NCBI GenBank assembly: GCA_023392395.1
Contig: JAEVZE010000101.1
Location: forward strand, 1-8,058
Origin: Bacillota bacterium
GTDB lineage: Bacteria; Bacillota; Clostridia; Christensenellales; Aristaeellaceae
Direction: 5' to 3'
Length of the DNA: 8,058 bases
Shown: piece after piece, positions 1-5,514 of the stretch
How the letters are laid out: the number at the start of each line of letters is the position of its first letter
Position numbering within the stretch: position 1 is the first letter of the stretch
Translations under genes and position numbers: made by a program
Notes under the pieces: generated by a model
What the model was told of the DNA's origin: nothing
Databases searched by the model: none
The model's input: only the letters and a program-made list of their open reading frames with translations

Positions 1-1071
1 TCCGACCGCACGTCGTACCTGCAGAAGATCAAGATCCTCGCCTCCTCTGGCGAGCTCCCCGATTGGTTTGACGCGGACCCCGAATCCTTCTTCACCAGCC
101 TGGTCGATGAGGGCCTTGTGTACGACATGCAGGCGCTGTACGACGAACTGGGCGTCAGCGACAAGTTCTTCAACATCTCCAAGGAATACGCCAAGCTGAC
201 GGACGGCAGGCTCAACCTGCTCACCTGGCAGTGCAACACCGAGTACTTCTTCTACAACAAGGACCTGTTCGCGAAGGCGGGCATCGACAAGCTGCCCACC
301 ACGATGGACGAGCTGCTCGCCGCCTGCGACAAGCTGCAGGCCGCCGGCATTGTGCCCATTTCGATGGGCGGCGCGGCTTCGTGGCCGATCCTGCGCTACT
401 CCGCATTGATCCCGTTCCGCATGACCGGCAACCAGTACATTGAGGAAGCCTGCGCGGGCAAGGCGTCCTTCGGAACCGACGCGGGCCTTAAGAGCGCCGA
501 ATTCCTTCAGAAGATCGCCCAGTACTTCCAGCCCGGCTGGAGCACCGCCGACTACGACACGATGGTGGACCTGTTCGTGTCCCAGCAGGCTGCGATCCTG
601 TACAACGGCACCTGGGTGGTGCAGTCTCTGGTGGACGAGAAAATGAACCTGTTCCCCTACATCGGCTACTTCACGATGCCCTCCTACACCGGCGAGGACA
701 AGACCACGGCCAGCGACTACTTCGCCAACTCCGGCATCGGCACTGCGGTGCTGAAGACGTCGATGACGCCCGCGATGAAGGACTTTATGAAGTTCCTCAT
801 TGACCGGTATGCCGACGTGGCGCTGTTTGACTACAACCTGCTGCCGTCGCTCATGCCCTCCACCACGGACGGCCTGCCCCAGATCTATCTGGACATCATC
901 GACAGCGCGTCGAAGGTCAACACCTATGCCAAGTGCTGGGACGTCGTGATTGACTCCGCTTCCCTGGAAACCCTCAACAAGGAAACCATGAACCTCGCGC
1001 TGGGCACCATCGCACCCCAGCAGTTCACCGACGCCATGGACGCCGTGATCAAGGAAAACGTCAAGCAGTAA
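1..1071 (+). CDS. ABC transporter sugar-binding protein (5' truncated)
   Basis: This is the C-terminal 356 residues of a family 1 extracellular solute-binding protein of the CUT1 sugar transporter class. The frame is open from base 1 with no start, so the signal peptide, lipobox cysteine and first strands lie off the left edge, probably 60-80 residues by family length. Typical family features are visible: the YNKDLFAKAGI segment followed by PTTMDELLAACDKL, the MGG segment, and a late VSQQAAILYNGTWVV segment, which in this family sits near the ligand cleft. The protein ends in a helical tail and a TAA stop. It would be lipid-anchored outside the membrane and deliver an oligosaccharide to the two permeases downstream. 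The ligand cannot be read from the sequence. The family is certain enough; the substrate is only inferred from the neighbouring GH2 and GH51 enzymes. Confidence 0.93.
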   Translation, partial: SDRTSYLQKIKILASSGELPDWFDADPESFFTSLVDEGLVYDMQALYDELGVSDKFFNISKEYAKLTDGRLNLLTWQCNTEYFFYNKDLFAKAGIDKLPTTMDELLAACDKLQAAGIVPISMGGAASWPILRYSALIPFRMTGNQYIEEACAGKASFGTDAGLKSAEFLQKIAQYFQPGWSTADYDTMVDLFVSQQAAILYNGTWVVQSLVDEKMNLFPYIGYFTMPSYTGEDKTTASDYFANSGIGTAVLKTSMTPAMKDFMKFLIDRYADVALFDYNLLPSLMPSTTDGLPQIYLDIIDSASKVNTYAKCWDVVIDSASLETLNKETMNLALGTIAPQQFTDAMDAVIKENVKQ

Positions 1072-1096
1072 TCCCGGGCTGCATCGAGCAGGTAGA

Positions 1097-1127
1097 GCGT
1101 TGAAAAACCCCGAGGGTTTTTGAACGC
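1097..1127 (+). terminator. Hairpin after the binding-protein gene, terminator or mRNA-stabilising
   Basis: A 31-base inverted repeat starts 25 bases after the stop codon. The outer arms GCGTT and AACGC and the inner arms AAAAACCC and GGGTTTTT pair around a CGA loop, with one G/G mismatch. The A-run, stem and T-run arrangement looks like a bidirectional intrinsic terminator, but the T-run lies inside the stem and the GC core is only three pairs. It may instead be a partial terminator or a 3' stabiliser that lets the binding protein be made in excess over the permeases, as known for malE-malF. The pairing is seen; the role is inferred. Confidence 0.45.
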
Positions 1128-1139
1128 GAAGGAAGAAGC

Positions 1140-1185
1140 TCAGCGCAGGCCTGAAATTCTGAGAAATTTCCGGGCGGCCTGCTGA
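1140..1185 (+). repeat. Imperfect stem-loop in the binding protein-permease gap
   Basis: TCAGC (1140-1144) plus AGGCC (1147-1151) pair with GGCCT (1176-1180) plus GCTGA (1181-1185), leaving a two-base bulge. Inside, GAAATT (1153-1158) pairs with AATTTC (1165-1170) around a six-base loop. The two stems are joined by an asymmetric internal loop. No T-run follows, so it is not a standard intrinsic terminator. It is the second of a series of hairpins in this gap. Confidence 0.4.
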
Positions 1186-1194
1186 CTTTCGGTA

Positions 1195-1234
1195 GTGTTT
1201 CTTCCACCAGTGTGTGCACTGATGGAAGAAACAC
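1195..1234 (+). repeat. Long near-perfect inverted repeat, 18-bp arms
   Basis: The arms GTGTTTCTTCCACCAGTG (1195-1212) and CACTGATGGAAGAAACAC (1217-1234) are complementary except for one C/A mismatch at 1207/1222. The loop is TGTG. This is the strongest hairpin in the gap. It has no T-run and no visible ORF. It could be an RNase barrier or processing signal controlling the ratio of binding protein to permease, or an operator for a dimeric regulator. The mismatch would become a G-U pair in a transcript of the opposite strand. Confidence 0.6.
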
Positions 1235-1262
1235 GTTCCCGGCGCACAGGTCGCCGGAAACG
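1234..1262 (+). repeat. GC-rich inverted repeat abutting the previous hairpin
   Basis: CCGGCG (1239-1244) pairs with CGCCGG (1252-1257) around a seven-base loop. The stem extends outward by CGTT/AACG across one C/A mismatch. Its left edge coincides with the end of the preceding 40-base inverted repeat, so the two form adjacent or competing hairpins. No T-run follows. Its function is unknown. Confidence 0.45.
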
Positions 1263-1296
1263 ATTGGATGGTACGGAGAGGTTTGTCAACAGCTTG

Positions 1297-1325
1297 GGGG
1301 AAGCCGGCCATCCGGCCGGTTCCCC
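1297..1325 (+). repeat. Hairpin just upstream of the permease ribosome-binding site
   Basis: GGGGAA (1297-1302) and CCGGCC (1304-1309) pair with GGCCGG (1314-1319) and TTCCCC (1320-1325). One G is bulged and the loop is ATCC. The right arm can also pair with the G-rich Shine-Dalgarno region at 1335-1342, so forming this hairpin would leave the ribosome-binding site free. The pairing is seen; a regulatory role is inferred. Confidence 0.45.
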
Positions 1326-1333
1326 ACCATAGA

Positions 1334-1345
1334 GGGGGGACCCCG
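1334..1345 (+). promoter_or_regulatory. Ribosome-binding site supporting a TTG start
   Basis: A run of six G followed by A (1334-1340) lies five bases before TTG at 1346. The ATG at 1268 in the same frame has only a weak upstream purine stretch, and using it would add 26 residues rich in Arg, Gly and Pro that are untypical of a CUT1 permease N-terminus. The site therefore decides in favour of the TTG start. Confidence 0.65.
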
Positions 1346-2224
1346 TTGAAACCGAGATTCAAGGCGGAACCGTGGCTCTTCGCCGCGCCCGCGCTCATCG
1401 TATACCTGCTGATCGTCATCATTCCGGTCATCTGGTCGCTGGGATACAGCCTTTTTAACTGGAACGGCATCAGCGAAATGAAATTCGCCGGACTCGACAA
1501 TTATGTGAGGATGTTCCGGGACACCACCTTCCAGGCCGCCGTGCGCAACAACCTGTACTTTATGGCGGTGGGCACGGTGTACCAGGTCTTCATGGGGCTG
1601 ATGATGGCGATCCTGCTGTCCAGCATCCAGCGGGGCTCCAACGTGCTCCGGGTTGTGTACTTCATCCCGTGCATCATCTCTTCCATGGCCATATGCAAAA
1701 TCTTTGAAAAACTGCTCTCTGTCATGCCGCAGGGCGTTCTGGCCGCGCTGATGGCCGCGCTGGGTTTGAAGCCGATCGCCTTTCTGTCTGAGCCCAATTA
1801 TGCGCTTTTGTTCGTCACGTTGGTCGACGGCTACAAGTTTTGCGGGCTTTACATGGTGATCTTCTATTCGGCCTTCATGGCGATCCCGAAGGACGTCGTC
1901 GAGGCTGCCTACATCGACGGCTGCACCTGGCTGGGACAGTACATTCACATCAAACTGCCGATGATCCGGGGCATCTTCTTTACGGTGCTCGTGATCCTGG
2001 TCAACGGCACGTTGAAAGGGTTTGACGTATCCTACATCCTGACCGCCGGAGGGCCGGGCAGCGCTTCGGAGTTGGTCGCGACCTACATGTACAAGACGGC
2101 CTTCAATTCAACCAACTTCGGCTATGGCAGTGCGATTTCGGTGTTCCTGCTGGTCGAGTCGCTGATTGCGGTCAGCTTCGTCCGCTACTTCCAGGGACGT
2201 TCGGACCGCGCCATGTCGCTGTAG
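1346..2224 (+). CDS. Sugar ABC transporter permease, MalF/UgpA/LplB type
   Basis: This is an inner-membrane permease of the CUT1 family (binding-protein-dependent transport domain), 292 residues from the TTG start, the normal length. About six hydrophobic segments are visible near residues 10-34, 68-93, 102-120, 153-178, 207-228 and 262-280. The cytoplasmic EAA loop, which docks the ATPase, is canonical: E186-A-A, G192 and I202-x-L-P205 in the expected spacing. The N-terminus KPRFKAEPWLFAAPALIVYLL and the segment GGPGSASELVATYMY are typical of the MalF-like partner. It would pair with the next gene, starting 13 bases downstream, to form the channel. No ATPase gene is in the window; related Gram-positive systems borrow a shared MsmK-type ATPase. 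The substrate is not readable from the sequence. Confidence 0.92.
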   Translation: MKPRFKAEPWLFAAPALIVYLLIVIIPVIWSLGYSLFNWNGISEMKFAGLDNYVRMFRDTTFQAAVRNNLYFMAVGTVYQVFMGLMMAILLSSIQRGSNVLRVVYFIPCIISSMAICKIFEKLLSVMPQGVLAALMAALGLKPIAFLSEPNYALLFVTLVDGYKFCGLYMVIFYSAFMAIPKDVVEAAYIDGCTWLGQYIHIKLPMIRGIFFTVLVILVNGTLKGFDVSYILTAGGPGSASELVATYMYKTAFNSTNFGYGSAISVFLLVESLIAVSFVRYFQGRSDRAMSL

Positions 2225-2237
2225 GGAGGGAAGCACT

Positions 2238-3083
2238 ATGAATGAATCGCTCTCCGTCAGCAAGCCGCTGCGCGTGACATTGTACGCGGTCATCCTGTTT
2301 TTCGTCCTTCTGACCAGCTACCCTGTGTTCTGGGTCATCGCCTCCAGCTTCAAAACCGCGTCCGATACCGCGATGAACGCGCCCTACTCGCTGCCGACCA
2401 GCTTCTTTATCGGCAACTACGTCACCGCGCTGACCCAGTCCAAGCTGGTGCTCTACTTTGTCAACAGCACGGCCGTCGCCGTATTCACGTTGGCGGCCAT
2501 CGTCGTGCTAGGGGCGCCCGCGGCGTATGCGATCAGCAAGATCCGCTTCCGGCAGGCGAACGCGCTGATGTCGTTTTTCCTCTTGGGCATTATGATTCCG
2601 CTGTTCGTGTGCCTGATTCCGATGTTTCAGATTTACAACGCGCTAGGCCTGCGCAATACGTACCTGTCGCTGATTCTGCCCCAGGTTGGCTTCGCGCTGC
2701 CGATGTGCATCTTCCTGTATGTCAACTTCATGAAGTTTGTGCCCGATTCGCTGATCGAGGCCGCCATGATCGACGGCGCCGGCAATTTTCAGGCGTTTCT
2801 GCGCATCATCTTCCCGATGGCGACCAATTCAACCATCACCATCGTCATCTTCAACTTCGTCAATATCTGGAACGAGTTTACCTTCGCCAACACCTTCATG
2901 ACCAAGAACGCCATGAAAACGCTGCCAGTCGGCCTCAACGACTTCGTCGGGGAGATGGGGCGCAGGGATTGGGGCGCGACGTTCGCCGCGATCACGCTCG
3001 CCATCCTGCCCACGCTGATCATCTATTTCTTCCTGAACAAGCATGTGATGGATGGCATGGCGGCCGGCGCGATCAAGGACTAA
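2238..3083 (+). CDS. Sugar ABC transporter permease, MalG/CUT1 type
   Basis: This is the second permease of the transporter, 281 residues. It starts at an ATG seven bases after GGGAGGGAA. The frame is open further upstream, but only as overlap with the previous gene. Hydrophobic segments lie near residues 11-35, 73-98, 110-132, 143-163, 198-217 and 247-266. The EAA loop is present (E174-A-A, G180, I190), with the usual LP replaced by FP at 192-193, a mild variant. WNEFTFANTF (211-220) and the C-terminal GMAAGAIKD are hallmarks of the MalG-like partner. It is 13 bases from the first permease and surely co-transcribed with it. It works as a heterodimer with that permease to move an oligosaccharide from the binding protein into the cytoplasm. 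Confidence 0.93.
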   Translation: MNESLSVSKPLRVTLYAVILFFVLLTSYPVFWVIASSFKTASDTAMNAPYSLPTSFFIGNYVTALTQSKLVLYFVNSTAVAVFTLAAIVVLGAPAAYAISKIRFRQANALMSFFLLGIMIPLFVCLIPMFQIYNALGLRNTYLSLILPQVGFALPMCIFLYVNFMKFVPDSLIEAAMIDGAGNFQAFLRIIFPMATNSTITIVIFNFVNIWNEFTFANTFMTKNAMKTLPVGLNDFVGEMGRRDWGATFAAITLAILPTLIIYFFLNKHVMDGMAAGAIKD

Positions 3084-3173
3084 TACTATTTCTAAACATA
3101 AATTACTCGTTGCGTCGGTTCTTTTCGCGCGGGAAGGTTGCTTTCCCTTCGGGAAACCAAGTCGCTTCACGAC

Positions 3174-3203
3174 CGTGAGATTCAAACGCGTTTGAATCTC
3201 ACG
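3174..3203. repeat. Perfect 30-bp palindrome
   Basis: The half-site CGTGAGATTCAAACG is followed directly by its exact reverse complement, centred between 3188 and 3189. As RNA it would form a 13-bp stem with a CGCG loop, and no T-run follows, so it is not a classic terminator. As DNA it would suit a dimeric repressor. The AAACGCGTTT core is loosely like LacI/GalR-family operators, but the central dinucleotide is GC rather than the usual CG. It lies about 155 bases before the first hydrolase gene. Its symmetry is certain; its function is not. Confidence 0.75.
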
Positions 3204-3327
3204 CCGCTGTGTCGCTCTCCGCGTTAGCGTAGCGCTGCATTTCATGCCGAAGGCGTATCCCGAAGGGTCGCCTCGCTCCGGCTCCTTGCCCCGCTATCTG
3301 CAATCCCTCGCCGCTTTGGAGTAATTG

Positions 3328-3369
3328 ATGTTCTACAATAGTATAAAGGAGAAGCGGTATGCTGATTGA
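3328..3369 (+). CDS. Possible 13-residue leader peptide overlapping the GH2 start
   Basis: An ATG at 3328, six bases after GGAG (3318-3321), opens a short frame encoding MFYNSIKEKRYAD. It stops at a TGA at 3367-3369, eleven bases inside the GH2 gene and in a different reading frame. The Shine-Dalgarno site and overlap allow translational coupling. It would only be made if transcription starts upstream of about 3318; the candidate -10 at 3334 would exclude it. A chance frame is quite possible. Confidence 0.18.
   Translation: MFYNSIKEKRYAD
3334..3339 (+). promoter_or_regulatory. Weak candidate -10 box for the hydrolase genes
   Basis: TACAAT at 3334-3339 matches five of six -10 consensus bases and sits in the AT-rich stretch just before the first hydrolase. 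No good -35 lies 16-18 bases upstream (CCGCTT or CGCTTT), and the resulting leader would be only about a dozen bases. It is a plausible but weak promoter. TATAAA at 3342-3347 overlaps the Shine-Dalgarno site and is less likely. Confidence 0.25.
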
Positions 3370-5503
3370 TTTGTCAAAGGGCTGGAAGATCTTTCAGGAT
3401 GTCAATGAAACGGCGGAGGCGCTGGGTGTCTACCGCGAGGACTTTGGCGCGATGACCGACCTGGGCAACCAGATCTCCGAGTGGGAGGACCTGCCGGAGC
3501 TCAGGCAATTGCAGCTGCTCTACGCGGACAACCCGTTCTTTGGGCGCGCGCTGCGCTACTTCAACGCCGCGCCGTGGTGGTACAAGTGCGAATTTGACCT
3601 TACAGAGGTAGGCGGCGTGTGCCGGGTGCACTTCACCAACGCCGACTACTACTGCAAGGTTTGGCTCAACGGCGCGCCTTTGGGCGAGCACGAGGGGTAT
3701 TCCTCGCCGTTCGCGCTGGAGGCGGGGAAGGCGGCGCGGCCCGGGAGAAATACGCTGATCGTCAAGGTATCCTCGCCGTGGGAGCGGATTGTCGACGGAA
3801 ATCGCGTCGACCGGCGCACGTACATGGTTGTGCGGAACATGGTCAAGGGCACCTACGAGCACTCCGATACGTTCGTTCAGCGCGACGTCAACCCCGTCGG
3901 GCTGTACGGGCGGGTGTGGGTCGAATCGACGAACGAGGCGTGCTTTGAGGATCAGCCCGATGTGACGTACGAACTCGACGCTGCGCTCCAAAGGGCCGGG
4001 CTGACGGTAAAACTCCGGGCGCTGAACGCGCAGGGAGTCACCGCGCACTTCATCTGCCGGGACCATCTGACAAAGGAAGTCGTGTGCGAGGCTGAAGCGG
4101 CGATTGGCCCGGACGGGACGGCGGAACTCAAGGCGCAGGCCAAAGACATCCGCCTCTGGAACACCTGGGACAAGGGCGGCGCATGGCTGTACGAGGCGCA
4201 AGTGCGGCTGACGCAAGGCGGCAAAACCGTCGCCGAACATACGCAGTCCGTGGGCTTTCGCAAGATTGAGATGCTGCGCGACGAGCATCAGACCACGCTC
4301 AAACTCAACGGACGGCGTTTCTACGTTCGCGGCACTTCGTACTTCCCGGACGTCTACGTGTCCAGCATGCATATGCAGCGCTACAAGCGGGACCTTCTGG
4401 CCATCAAGGCGGCGGGCTTCAACATGGTTCGCGTGCACGTGCATGTGGAGCAGGAGATCTTCTACGAACTGTGCTCTGAGATCGGCATCGGCATCCTGCA
4501 GGACTCCGAGTACAACTGGATGCATCCGTCGGACGACGATTTTGCCGCGCGCTTCATCGACATCTATCTTTCGACCGTCAGGTTGCTCAAGCGGCACCCC
4601 GCGATGTTCGTGTGGATCTGCATGAACGAGCCTGGCCTTGAGGATCCAATGGGCAAAACCTTCGGCCGCGCAATGACGGTCAACCCAGGCCCCGCACTGT
4701 ACGAAGCGGTTCGCGCGCTCGACCCCTCCCGGCCGGCCATCAAGGGCTCGTTCTGCGCGGACGACCTGACGAGCGGGGACAGCCACAACTACACCGGCTC
4801 TCTGAACGGCGACGTGGCGCACTATACGGAAATCTTCGGCACCACCGAAAAATTCAACACCGAATACGGCTTTGACGCGCCGGCCTGCCTTGAGAGCCTT
4901 CGGAAATGCCCCGAGGCGTTCAAGAGGCTGAACGCAACCGAGGCGCAGATCGATGAGATCCAGGCGTATCAGTACGCGCTGGTCAAGTACTACACCGAGC
5001 ATTACCGGATGCAGAAGTACGCGCCCAACGCTGGGTATGTTCAGTTCTTATTCAACGACCTGTGCCCGCAGAGCTTCTACGGCCTGTTCGACTACTGGGG
5101 ATTGCCCAAAAAGGGAATCGACGCGATGTACGAGAGCAACATGCCGCTGGGCGTATTCCTCCGGTATGACGGCGGGCAGGCCGACGCGGTCTTCGCGGTC
5201 AACGATTCGGACGACGCGTTCGAAGGCGCGGCCGTCGAGTGGATTTTCACGGACGAATCGGGCCGTGTGATTGAAAAAGGCGCGGCGGATGTGGCGCTGG
5301 GCGCGGACGCGATCGTCCGCGCGTGCGGCCTGGACATCCGGGCCGAGGCGCGCGGCGCGGTGAACGCGGCGCTGATCTTAAGGAAAGGAAACAGGATCCT
5401 CGCGACCAACCACTACGACGATCTGTTTCACATGCCCGAGCACGTCCAGGGCCACCCATCGCGCATCAGCCACGAGGCCGGCATGCGGCTGTACTTCTTC
5501 TGA
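3359..5503 (+). CDS. Glycoside hydrolase family 2 enzyme, specificity unknown
   Basis: A cytoplasmic exo-acting beta-glycosidase of GH2, 714 residues, with no signal peptide. The start has a strong site, AAAGGAGA, with seven bases between GGAG and ATG. Domains in order: a jelly-roll sugar-binding domain (about 65-190, with VWLNG at 101-105 and LGEHEGYSSPF at 108-118), an Ig-like domain (about 195-302), a TIM barrel (about 305-595) and a C-terminal beta domain (about 600-714). The acid/base should be E424 in WICMNEPG, and the nucleophile E502 in FNTEYGFDAP. FNDLCPQSFYGLFDYWG (565-581) resembles the end of the barrel in GH2 beta-mannosidases and exo-glucosaminidases. An unusual N-terminal stretch (about 40-75, WEDLPELRQLQLLYADNPFF then LRYFNAAPWWY) marks a poorly characterised GH2 subgroup. 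Beta-galactosidase, beta-mannosidase or beta-uronidase activity are all possible. It is almost contiguous with the next GH2 gene. Confidence 0.88.
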   Translation: MLIDLSKGWKIFQDVNETAEALGVYREDFGAMTDLGNQISEWEDLPELRQLQLLYADNPFFGRALRYFNAAPWWYKCEFDLTEVGGVCRVHFTNADYYCKVWLNGAPLGEHEGYSSPFALEAGKAARPGRNTLIVKVSSPWERIVDGNRVDRRTYMVVRNMVKGTYEHSDTFVQRDVNPVGLYGRVWVESTNEACFEDQPDVTYELDAALQRAGLTVKLRALNAQGVTAHFICRDHLTKEVVCEAEAAIGPDGTAELKAQAKDIRLWNTWDKGGAWLYEAQVRLTQGGKTVAEHTQSVGFRKIEMLRDEHQTTLKLNGRRFYVRGTSYFPDVYVSSMHMQRYKRDLLAIKAAGFNMVRVHVHVEQEIFYELCSEIGIGILQDSEYNWMHPSDDDFAARFIDIYLSTVRLLKRHPAMFVWICMNEPGLEDPMGKTFGRAMTVNPGPALYEAVRALDPSRPAIKGSFCADDLTSGDSHNYTGSLNGDVAHYTEIFGTTEKFNTEYGFDAPACLESLRKCPEAFKRLNATEAQIDEIQAYQYALVKYYTEHYRMQKYAPNAGYVQFLFNDLCPQSFYGLFDYWGLPKKGIDAMYESNMPLGVFLRYDGGQADAVFAVNDSDDAFEGAAVEWIFTDESGRVIEKGAADVALGADAIVRACGLDIRAEARGAVNAALILRKGNRILATNHYDDLFHMPEHVQGHPSRISHEAGMRLYFF

Positions 5504-5504
5504 T

Positions 5505-5509
5505 GGAGG
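5505..5509 (+). promoter_or_regulatory. Ribosome-binding site deciding the second GH2 start
   Basis: GGAGG lies directly after the TGA of the first GH2 gene (5501-5503). In-frame ATG codons follow at 5515 and 5518, with spacings of five and eight bases. A third in-frame ATG at 5503 overlaps the stop by one base and precedes this site, so it is disfavoured. The true start is 5515 or 5518; the protein differs by one methionine. Confidence 0.7.
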
Positions 5510-5514
5510 AACTC

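Larger units (their letters stand above)
3084..3358 (+). other. Structured 275-base intergenic region between transporter and hydrolases
   Basis: No convincing gene is seen. After a short AT-rich stretch (3084-3112), the sequence carries a row of hairpins: TTTCCC-TTC-GGGAAA (3142-3156), GTCG-CTTCA-CGAC (3161-3173), a perfect palindrome (3174-3203), GCGTTA-GCG-TAGCGC with one wobble (3221-3235) and AGGCG/CGCCT enclosing CCC-GAA-GGG (3251-3273). The CCGAAGG core occurs at 3247 and 3260 and inverted at 3146. The stretch 3274-3320 shows no clear structure. None of the hairpins has a proper T-run. The region probably separates two transcription units and may be a dispersed intergenic repeat of this genome. 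Confidence 0.6.

Noticed and set aside
1268..1345. ATG at 1268 as the start of the first permease
   Set aside because: It has a weaker ribosome-binding site, an atypical Arg/Gly/Pro-rich extension, and the frame runs through a hairpin and the G-run ribosome-binding site of the better TTG start.
2166..2237. ATG at 2166 as the start of the second permease
   Set aside because: It overlaps the conserved C-terminus of the first permease, and the ATG at 2238 has a good ribosome-binding site and the family-typical N-terminus.
3342..3347. TATAAA as the -10 box of the first GH2 gene
   Set aside because: It overlaps the AAAGGAGA ribosome-binding site, so a transcript starting downstream of it would lose that site. 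It has no suitable -35 either.
3374..5002. Long open frame (over 540 codons) on the minus strand opposite the first GH2 gene
   Set aside because: The + strand frame has clear GH2 domains and catalytic motifs. The minus frame is rich in Arg, Val and His with no recognisable domain, as expected from GC-rich codon shadowing.
5323..5514. Upstream extension of the second GH2 frame to 5323
   Set aside because: It overlaps the conserved C-terminal region of the first GH2 in another frame, encodes an Arg/Pro-rich stretch, and a good ribosome-binding site sits just before 5515.
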